NCBI RefSeq assembly: GCF_900607235.1
Contig: NZ_LR027848.1
Span: forward strand, 857,241-921,240
DNA: 64,000 bases
DNA from: Olivibacter jilunii
Lineage (GTDB): Bacteria > Bacteroidota > Bacteroidia > Sphingobacteriales > Sphingobacteriaceae
Reading direction: 5' to 3'
The notes below the pieces were generated by a model. That model had not been told where the DNA came from. It searched no databases and saw nothing but the letters and a program-made list of their open reading frames with translations. Shown here piece by piece: positions 54,216 to 61,640 of this stretch (position 1 is the first letter of the stretch; every line of letters starts with the position of its first letter). The position numbers were made by a program, and so were the translations under genes.

Positions 54216-54340
54216 CCTATATTTAAATTATTACTTACCTACCTTTGGAATACATGACATATGTATTACCTCTAGCTTAACGCTTCTGCGATTAGGCATG
54301 TATCAGAAATAATCGATACTCTGAAAGAAGTAAATTCTAA

Positions 54341-54716
54341 AAAAACTTGTAAAATATTTTCAAAAGCTTAGTTTTGCTAATAAATTGTTAAATTAGTTTA
54401 ATAACAGCCCTAATGTTTAGCGTATTGAGATAGATTTACATTAACCTTTTTAGGATTTTAGTATGAAGAACGGAATGTTCATCATGATTGACCTAATCCT
54501 ATAGCCATATTTCTCTCTCATTTTGCCGGTAAAGGGTTCTATTATACTAAATAGTGCCTAATCTGTTCTTCCGCAGTCTTGTATATGTTGGCGAGTGAAT
54601 GGATTTGCTTTAATCATCAAATCTGATGAATAAAATATTTACTGATTTCTATATGGATTTAAGTACTATCATTTTATATTTTTAATCAATTTAATTTTTA
54701 ACCAAAAAGCAAACAC
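54341..54716 (+). promoter_or_regulatory. Promoter and conserved leader of SusC/D pair 4
   Basis: TTG (54347-54349), 19 bp, TAGTTTTG (54369-54376), an exact consensus promoter at almost the same distance from the susC start (about 340 nt) as in pair 3. Blocks shared with the pair 3 leader are listed there. No gene is seen in 54216-54716. Confidence 0.65.
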
Positions 54717-57700
54717 ATGAAACAAAAACTACTAAGTTTCTTTCTGTTATGTATACTGCTAATAGGCGCAGCGTATGCACAGGATAGGAGAATTAGAGGT
54801 AAAGTAACTAATGAAGTTGGAGAACCGCTTCCTGGTGTATCCGTTATTGTGGCGGGGACTACAACTGGTACGCAAACAGATTCGGACGGAAACTATGCTA
54901 TAACGGTGCCTCCGACAGACGCTAAGCTTATTTTTAGCTACATTGGTTATGCTAGCCAAAATCTGGAAGTTGGGCAACGCTCTATCATCAATGTTACCTT
55001 GTCCGGTCAGGATAACTCGTTAGATGAGGTCGTCGTCGTAGCTTACGGTACAGCAAAGAAAGAAGCCATTACCGGTTCAGTTGCCACCATGAATTCGGCT
55101 GATATAAGTAAGCGTACCGTTACTAACATAACGAATGCTATTGCAGGTATGGCACCAGGTGTCAATGTCAACTCAGGCAATGGGCAACCAGGTACTGGAT
55201 CAAATATTCGAATTAGAGGTTTTGGTTCAATATCTGCTTCTAACGCTCCGTTATACGTGGTAGACGGTGCGGTTTTCGATGGCGATATTGGTGATATTAA
55301 CCCTAATGATATCGAGAATATATCCTTGCTGAAAGATGCATCTGCAACGGCTCTTTACGGTTCGAGAGGAGGTAATGGAGTCATTATTATCACAACGAAA
55401 AAAGGGACAGTTCAGGGAACTCAGCTTAATGTGAACCTAAACCAAGGTTTCTCTTCCCGAGGAACACCCGAATATGATAGGGTTGATGCCTACGAATACT
55501 ATCCGTTAATGTGGCAAGCTTTAAGAAACAGCCTGGTGTATCCAACTTCCGGTACCGGGAAGACTCCGGAAGAAGCAGCTCTCCAAGCGAGTAATACTAT
55601 TCAATCGCAACTCATTTACAATCCGTTTAACGTGCCTAATGATCAAATAGTTGGGACGGATGGAAAGCTTAATCCAAATGCTTCTCTACTTTATAACGAT
55701 TTCGATTGGTATAAACCGCTTGAAAGAACAGGGAAAAGAACAGACGCCAATATGAGCGTAACGGGTAAATCGGAGAAATCTGATTACTATGTTTCTCTTG
55801 GATACCTAAATGATAAAGGGTATATCCTTCAATCAGACTACAGAAGATTTAATGTGCGTCTTAGTGCCAATTCGACTATTAAGTCGTGGTTGAAGACCGG
55901 TTTTAATTTAGCTGGGTCCACCTCAGACGGTAACTTAGCGAGTGATGCGTCAACCGACAATGCAAACAGTTATATAAACGCCTTCATGTTTTCTAGATTT
56001 ATAGGCCCAATTTATCCTGTACGAGCATTCGATGGGGAAGGGAACCCAATCATGAACGAGTTAACAGGGGAGCAGTGGTATGACTACGGTTTCCATCCGG
56101 GATCAATTAATAGGCCTCAAGGAGCATATCCTGGACGCCACGTGATTTATGAAACCCAGTTGAACGAAAAACTAAATAGAAGGAATTTGATAAGTGGTAG
56201 AGGTTATGTAGAAATTAAATTTTTAAAAGACTTTACGTTTAGACCTTCAATTAGTGTCGATATCAGAGAGAATCATAATACGACCTTCTGGAATAATTTG
56301 GTTGGGGACGGCGCTTCTTACAATGGATACTCCTATAAGTTATCATCTACAACCAGATCCTACACGTTTAACCAAATTGTTTCTTATGATAAGGTGGTTG
56401 GCAAACATAGTATAAATGCTTTGGCAGGTCACGAAAATTATGATTATGATTATCGTTCCTTAACCGCAACCAAAACCGGGATTACTATTGAAGGGAACTC
56501 CGAATTTCCAAATTTTGTGACACCCTATGGCGCAGGTGGATATAGGGACACCTATAGAATTGAATCCTACTTGTCGAAGGTGGCCTATAACTATGACTCA
56601 AGATACTTTTTTGATGCTTCCTTAAGAAGGGATGGATCTTCGCGATTCGCGAAAGATTCTCGGTGGGGTACGTTTTTCTCATTGGGAGGTTCGTGGTCTA
56701 TATCCAAAGAGGCATTTATGAGTAATGAGTCTTGGATCGATGATTTAAGGCTGAAAGTGTCCTATGGTCAAGTCGGAAACGACGCAACCTTAAATGCTGA
56801 CGGTGATCCTACTTATTATAATTACCAATCGTTATATGAGTTAGGATGGAACAATGGTGGACAGCCAGGAGTTATACTTGCAACCCAAGGTAATCCGGCG
56901 TTAAAATGGGAATCCTCTAACACCTTGAATACCGGTGTTTCTTTTTCGTTCTTTAATAGTCGGATTTTTGGTGAATTGGAATTTTATAGAAGAGGTTCAA
57001 GCAATCTAATCTTTTCTGTACCCTTGGCGTTATCCAATCCAATAAGGAGCGTGTATAGAAATATAGGATCTATGTATAATACTGGTATCGATTTGCAATT
57101 GGGAGGTGATATTATACGCTCGAAGAATTTTACTTGGAATATGGTTACCAACTGGTCGACTATCAAGAATAAAATTACCAAAATGCCGGCAGAAACTCCC
57201 GTGGTTACCAGCGGTAATAAAAGAAGAGAGGTCGGAAGAGATTTGAACAATTTCTGGTTAAGACAGTATGCGGGCGTAGATCCTGCAGATGGAGCGGCGT
57301 TGTATGTGCCTGCTGAAGGGACAACTACGAATTTAAGAACGGTTAATGGTGTTGAATATACAACAAATTATAACAATGCTAAGTTTGACTATTCGGGTAG
57401 TGCTATTCCGGATCTAATTGGTTCCATCAACAATACCTTTAGGTATAAAAGCTTTGCTTTATCGTTCCTGATTAACTATCAGATAGGTGGTAAGTTCTAC
57501 GATAGCAACTATGCTGGCCTAATGGGAATAACTTATGGCGCGGCTTTACATGAAGATATCAAGAATTCATGGACAACACCCGGTCAGATAACAGATATTC
57601 CCCGTATAGACATCAACAGTACGACGCAGTTTAATGCCGCTTCAAATCGTTGGTTAATTGATGCATCTTACATTAGTTTTAGAAACGTGAACTTATCCTA

Positions 57701-57887
57701 CACGTTGCCATCTGAATTGACAAAGAAGTTCGACGTCTCGGCACTACGAGTTTTTGTTACTGGAGAAAACTTAGGTCTTATTTCGAAAAGAAAAGGGATG
57801 AATCCTACCGAATCGTTTGATGGTTCAAATAACACGACATATTTGCCTAGTAGAATATTTAGTGTTGGAGTAAACGTTTCGTTATAA
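54717..57887 (+). CDS. SusC/RagA-family TonB-dependent outer-membrane transporter (pair 4)
   Basis: A 1056-residue SusC-like transporter. Signal peptide (1-21, ending AYA), carboxypeptidase-regulatory-like domain (about 24-100), LDEVVVVAYGTAKKE, plug (AIAGMAPGVNVNSGNGQPG; YGSRGGNGVIIITTKKG), barrel with FDASLRRDGSSRFA and C-terminal FSVGVNVSL. Its leader is shared with pair 3, but the barrel differs strongly. The start hairpin (54724-54741) has one A-C mismatch. The SusD gene starts 17 nt after the stop. Confidence 0.95.
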   Translation: MKQKLLSFFLLCILLIGAAYAQDRRIRGKVTNEVGEPLPGVSVIVAGTTTGTQTDSDGNYAITVPPTDAKLIFSYIGYASQNLEVGQRSIINVTLSGQDNSLDEVVVVAYGTAKKEAITGSVATMNSADISKRTVTNITNAIAGMAPGVNVNSGNGQPGTGSNIRIRGFGSISASNAPLYVVDGAVFDGDIGDINPNDIENISLLKDASATALYGSRGGNGVIIITTKKGTVQGTQLNVNLNQGFSSRGTPEYDRVDAYEYYPLMWQALRNSLVYPTSGTGKTPEEAALQASNTIQSQLIYNPFNVPNDQIVGTDGKLNPNASLLYNDFDWYKPLERTGKRTDANMSVTGKSEKSDYYVSLGYLNDKGYILQSDYRRFNVRLSANSTIKSWLKTGFNLAGSTSDGNLASDASTDNANSYINAFMFSRFIGPIYPVRAFDGEGNPIMNELTGEQWYDYGFHPGSINRPQGAYPGRHVIYETQLNEKLNRRNLISGRGYVEIKFLKDFTFRPSISVDIRENHNTTFWNNLVGDGASYNGYSYKLSSTTRSYTFNQIVSYDKVVGKHSINALAGHENYDYDYRSLTATKTGITIEGNSEFPNFVTPYGAGGYRDTYRIESYLSKVAYNYDSRYFFDASLRRDGSSRFAKDSRWGTFFSLGGSWSISKEAFMSNESWIDDLRLKVSYGQVGNDATLNADGDPTYYNYQSLYELGWNNGGQPGVILATQGNPALKWESSNTLNTGVSFSFFNSRIFGELEFYRRGSSNLIFSVPLALSNPIRSVYRNIGSMYNTGIDLQLGGDIIRSKNFTWNMVTNWSTIKNKITKMPAETPVVTSGNKRREVGRDLNNFWLRQYAGVDPADGAALYVPAEGTTTNLRTVNGVEYTTNYNNAKFDYSGSAIPDLIGSINNTFRYKSFALSFLINYQIGGKFYDSNYAGLMGITYGAALHEDIKNSWTTPGQITDIPRIDINSTTQFNAASNRWLIDASYISFRNVNLSYTLPSELTKKFDVSALRVFVTGENLGLISKRKGMNPTESFDGSNNTTYLPSRIFSVGVNVSL

Positions 57888-57904
57888 TTATTAAAAAGAA
57901 AGAC

Positions 57905-59401
57905 ATGAAAAAATACTTAATATTGTCATTATTGTTCGTATTCATCATTAGTAGTTGTAGTAAAGATTACCTTGATACTAAACCGACCGATAAGGTTGAT
58001 GGCGAGTCTGTCTTCAATACGGTCGAAAACGCAAGCAAATTGCTAAACGGCATTTATCGGTTGATGTTTGAGAGAACAGAGGAAGTAACCTCAAACCAGC
58101 AAAATAAACCCGGAGTAGGCGGCATTCTATTGAATATCGACTTTATGGGCGAGGATTTAGGGATTTCTAATAACAATTGGTTCTCTTCGGAAGCATCTTG
58201 GAATGCACATCGGGTTGATAATAATATCGTGCCTCAGTATGTATATAGAACATTCTATCGAATCATAGGTAACGCAAATTATATTATTGACAATGTAGAT
58301 GCGGCTGTCGGAACAGAAAGTGAAAAGGCGAGAGTTAAATCAGAAGCTATTACATTAAGAGCATATGCCTACTCATATTTAGTGCAGTTTTTTGGAAAAC
58401 GATATGATGCGAATGCGAAGCCAAATTCGCAAGCTGGTGTACCACTACCCCTATCAACTAAAGACAACGATATGCCTCGTGCTACTGTTGAGGAGGTTTA
58501 CGCAGCCATTGTAAAAGACTTGGAAGATGTTATTGCCCTGAACGTGACAACGCGCACAAATAAATCACATGCCAATGCGCTAGTTGCTAAAGCGTTAAGA
58601 GCCAGAGTGGCACTTACGATGCAAGACTATCCTAACGCTATAAAGTATGCAAAAGAAGTGATTGATGCTGGTGAATTTCCATTAATGTCAGAGGCGGCTT
58701 ATCTTTCGGGATTCAATAATGCACCCAATTTGAGCGAAGTAATGTGGGCATCCATGCCTACTGAAGATCAAGGAGACACCTTCGGGTCGTTCTTTGGCCA
58801 AATTGCCTACAATGCCAATACTTCTTTTATGCGCGCAAATCCTAAACGAATAAATTCAGCTCTTTATAGTCAAATAGCAGCGACGGATGTTCGTAAAAAG
58901 CTGTGGGAGCCAACACCTACTGCCGATAATTTTCCTTTGCCATCAACTGCCTTTGCCAGGCAGCCTTACATGAGTCGGAAATTTGCAGTTAAAGTTGTCG
59001 GTGGCCCTTCACTAGGCGATGTGCCTTTATTGAGAAGTGCCGAAATGTACCTAATTCTCGCTGAAGCTTATGCGAGAAATGGTCAAGAAGGCGAAGCTCA
59101 AAATACCTTATTTCAGTTGACTTCAGTTCGTGACGCTAATGCTATAAAATCAACAAATTCCGGAGCTGCTCTGATTGAAGAGGTTTTGTTTAACCGACGA
59201 ATAGAGTTATGGGGCGAAGGTTTTAGATGGCTTGATCTAAAACGGTTGAATTTGCCTTTAAATAGAACCGTTGTGCCAAACTTTGTCTCGGCATCAGTTG
59301 CCGGTGTTATGGAGATTCCAGCTGGAGATGTAAGATGGCAGTTTTTAATCCCTAGATCTGAGATGGAAGCAAATCCGAATATCGGAGAACAGAATCCGTA
59401 A
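57905..59401 (+). CDS. SusD/RagB-family surface lipoprotein (pair 4)
   Basis: A 498-residue SusD/RagB lipoprotein with lipobox ISSC (Cys18). The N-terminus LDTKPTDKVDGESVFNTVEN, the helix ITLRAYAYSYLVQFFGKR, LLRSAEMYLILAEAYARNG and the C-terminal NRRIELWGEGFRWLDLKRLN are typical of the family. A terminator follows. Confidence 0.94.
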   Translation: MKKYLILSLLFVFIISSCSKDYLDTKPTDKVDGESVFNTVENASKLLNGIYRLMFERTEEVTSNQQNKPGVGGILLNIDFMGEDLGISNNNWFSSEASWNAHRVDNNIVPQYVYRTFYRIIGNANYIIDNVDAAVGTESEKARVKSEAITLRAYAYSYLVQFFGKRYDANAKPNSQAGVPLPLSTKDNDMPRATVEEVYAAIVKDLEDVIALNVTTRTNKSHANALVAKALRARVALTMQDYPNAIKYAKEVIDAGEFPLMSEAAYLSGFNNAPNLSEVMWASMPTEDQGDTFGSFFGQIAYNANTSFMRANPKRINSALYSQIAATDVRKKLWEPTPTADNFPLPSTAFARQPYMSRKFAVKVVGGPSLGDVPLLRSAEMYLILAEAYARNGQEGEAQNTLFQLTSVRDANAIKSTNSGAALIEEVLFNRRIELWGEGFRWLDLKRLNLPLNRTVVPNFVSASVAGVMEIPAGDVRWQFLIPRSEMEANPNIGEQNP

Positions 59402-59419
59402 AACAAAACAGGATTTATT

Positions 59420-59460
59420 AGTCCCATCAATTGGCTTAGGTTGGTTGATGGGACTTTTTT
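59420..59460 (+). terminator. Terminator after SusC/D pair 4
   Basis: AGTCCCATCAA (59420-59430) pairs with TTGATGGGACT (59445-59455), followed by a T-run to 59460. Confidence 0.87.
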
Positions 59461-59482
59461 ATGCGCTAATAATTCTCTACAG

Positions 59483-59513
59483 TTGTATTTAAAGAAGCTT
59501 TTCCATAAGTTTG
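59483..59513 (+). promoter_or_regulatory. Promoter of the LytTR response regulator
   Basis: TTG (59483-59485), 20 bp, TAAGTTTG (59506-59513), an exact match to TAnnTTTG. Transcription would begin near 59519, 13 nt before ATG 59532. Confidence 0.6.
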
Positions 59514-59531
59514 GAGAAACCATAGCAAAAT

Positions 59532-60266
59532 ATGCTTTATAAATGTATTGTCATTGACGATGAACCTGATTCGGTAGAAATTATTAATGATTATATTCAG
59601 CAAATTCCTGAATTAGTTGTCTTGCAAAGCTATATAGACCCGGTAAAGGCAATGGCTGATATGGCCCAAGGAGATCCCGTGGATTTCGTTTTTATGGATA
59701 TTGATATGCCTCGCATTTCAGGACTCGAGTTATCAAGAGCGATCCGAAGTAAGACAAATAAGCTTATTTTCACTACAGCGCATACTAAATACGCATTTGA
59801 AGCCTTCGAAGTGGAAGCAGATGCTTATTTGTTGAAACCATTTACCTTTGCAAAATTTGCCTTAGCTATCAATAAATTACTCAACGATAACCCTCGAGTT
59901 CGAACAGAGGACAATTCAAAGGAGTTTTATGTTAAAACTACGGAAGAACGTAATCGCTTTGTTCGCATAAAATTTGATGAGGTTATTGCGATTGAAAGTG
60001 TTAAGAACTATATTAAAATCTATACGACCACAGAGGAGATAATGACTTATCTCACCTTAAAGGAGATAAAGGAGCGTTTTGATGAAACCGATGATTTTAT
60101 TCAAATACATCGCTCATTTATTATTTCAAAAAATTACATAGAAAAAGTAGAAGGAAGCTTGGTGAAGCTGCCAAAGAACATGCTTATCCCAATTGGCACT
60201 TTTTATAAGGATGCCTTTTATGACTACTTGTTGAAAAATACAATAAAGACTGGCCGTAATAACTAA
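59532..60266 (+). CDS. LytTR-family response regulator
   Basis: A 244-residue DNA-binding response regulator. The receiver domain (about 1-120) has the acidic pair in VIDDEP, the acceptor D56 in FVFMDIDMPRISG and the lysine in LLKPF. The LytTR DNA-binding domain (about 135-240) shows VRIKFDEVIAIESVKNYIKI, IQIHRSFIISKNYIEKVEG and LPKNMLIPIG. Its kinase partner is probably the LytS-type gene 246 nt downstream. It has its own promoter. Location next to a lanthipeptide dehydratase gene suggests, but does not show, a role in controlling that cluster. Confidence 0.94.
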   Translation: MLYKCIVIDDEPDSVEIINDYIQQIPELVVLQSYIDPVKAMADMAQGDPVDFVFMDIDMPRISGLELSRAIRSKTNKLIFTTAHTKYAFEAFEVEADAYLLKPFTFAKFALAINKLLNDNPRVRTEDNSKEFYVKTTEERNRFVRIKFDEVIAIESVKNYIKIYTTTEEIMTYLTLKEIKERFDETDDFIQIHRSFIISKNYIEKVEGSLVKLPKNMLIPIGTFYKDAFYDYLLKNTIKTGRNN

Positions 60267-60512
60267 GCCAGCCTTTAAACCAACCAACTAAAACTATTAA
60301 ATAGATTTTGACTATACCGTCCAAGTAAAAAACTCATCTGTAAAAGTTTCTTTTTTTGCTTGGGTACTTCTCTGTGTCTTTTTAAATAAAAAGATTGTTT
60401 TTTTTGTAACTTCGATCTTTTTCATGGCTTTTCTTTTAAAATTGAGAGTTATAGTTGTGATGTCCAAAATTTTTACACGAAAGCCCGTTTAGCTTACACC
60501 AAATGAAAAATT

Positions 60513-61640
60513 ATGGATAAACGTATCCCGAATTTTTTTACCAAGTACAAGGTTCATATTATAACTTGGTCAATTTTTATCCTTTACGAAACCATCATTC
60601 TTGGATTGGTGTCTGGTAGATTTGCTAAAATTGGATCCTATACGATCCATTATGTGCAGCATATTTTATTATTCTATTTTCATGCTCATTTTGTGCTTCC
60701 CCGAGTTTTAAGAACAAAATTTGCTGTATTGGCTTTGCCTGTTGGAATTGCAATTGAAATTGTTGTTTATTTCTTCGTTTTTTTTATCATTGAAAACGCT
60801 GCAGCTACACTTCCTGGAATATTTGGCGTTCGGAAAGTAACAATGGCCTGGGCATTGTTTATAAAGGTTTCGTGGCGGTCGCTTTATTTTATAGGCTTTT
60901 CTACCGGGTATTATTTTTTGATTAACTTATTAAGAGAGAGAGAACGGACAACCTCTCTCGAACGACAGCGATTAAATCAAATTATAGAGCAGCAGAAAAT
61001 GGAGAAGGAACTGGCTAATGCACAAAATGCGTATTTAAGGGCTCAGATTAACCCTCACTTTCTTTTCAATACCCTCAATTTTATCTACAATAAAACACGT
61101 AAATCGGCTCCGGTGGCTGCAGATGCTATTTTAACTTTATCAGCCATGATGCGTTATGCAGTAGAAAGTAGTGAGGACAAGGGATATATTGCCATTGAAG
61201 AAGAAATTGAGCAGGTACATAATCTCATCCACCTACATCGACTTCGCCAAAATCACCAAATATATTTTAACATAGAAGTCGATGAACGAGTTCGCAACAT
61301 ATGGATGATCCCTTTAGTTCTAATTACGCTAACAGAAAACATTTTCAAGCATGGGAATCTATCCTTAGCCAATCATCCTGCAATTTTGAAGATATATACT
61401 GACCAAGAAAGTCTGTTAATTGAAACCAAGAATTTAATTAACGCCATACATAATACAAGTGGCTTAAGTAAAGGTCTGGAGAATATAGCCAAAAGACTCG
61501 AACATACCTATGGGGACCAGGCCACCTTTACTTATCGCAGTGATGGCAAAAATCATTTTGAAACAAAAGTTCAAATCAAGCTTGCTGTTTTAAACGGTTT
61601 TGTTGCGCCAGCAGCTCTTTCAGATAAAATTGGTAAATAA
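60513..61640 (+). CDS. LytS/YehU-type sensor histidine kinase
   Basis: A 375-residue membrane kinase. About four hydrophobic segments lie in the first 150 residues (GLVSGRFAKIGSYTIHYVQH, LALPVGIAIEIVVYFFVFFI, LYFIGFSTGYYFLINLL). A short coiled coil leads to the His_kinase domain with the phospho-acceptor H182 in AQINPHFLFNTLNFIYN and a small ATPase domain (LTENIFKHG). It has no large sensor domain, so it may sense a membrane-bound or peptide signal. Its 3' end overlaps the convergent dehydratase gene by 65 nt. The 246-nt gap before it holds no clear promoter. Confidence 0.92.
   Translation: MDKRIPNFFTKYKVHIITWSIFILYETIILGLVSGRFAKIGSYTIHYVQHILLFYFHAHFVLPRVLRTKFAVLALPVGIAIEIVVYFFVFFIIENAAATLPGIFGVRKVTMAWALFIKVSWRSLYFIGFSTGYYFLINLLRERERTTSLERQRLNQIIEQQKMEKELANAQNAYLRAQINPHFLFNTLNFIYNKTRKSAPVAADAILTLSAMMRYAVESSEDKGYIAIEEEIEQVHNLIHLHRLRQNHQIYFNIEVDERVRNIWMIPLVLITLTENIFKHGNLSLANHPAILKIYTDQESLLIETKNLINAIHNTSGLSKGLENIAKRLEHTYGDQATFTYRSDGKNHFETKVQIKLAVLNGFVAPAALSDKIGK

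Noticed and set aside
31596-57887. A SusC shufflon (DNA inversion between susC starts), suggested by the nearly identical 5' ends
   Set aside because: All four genes point the same way, each has its own promoter and SusD partner, and no recombinase gene or inverted copies are present.
59113-59523. A 136-codon frame on the - strand over the end of the pair 4 SusD gene
   Set aside because: It covers the SusD C-terminal coding region and the terminator 59420-59460; no family resemblance.
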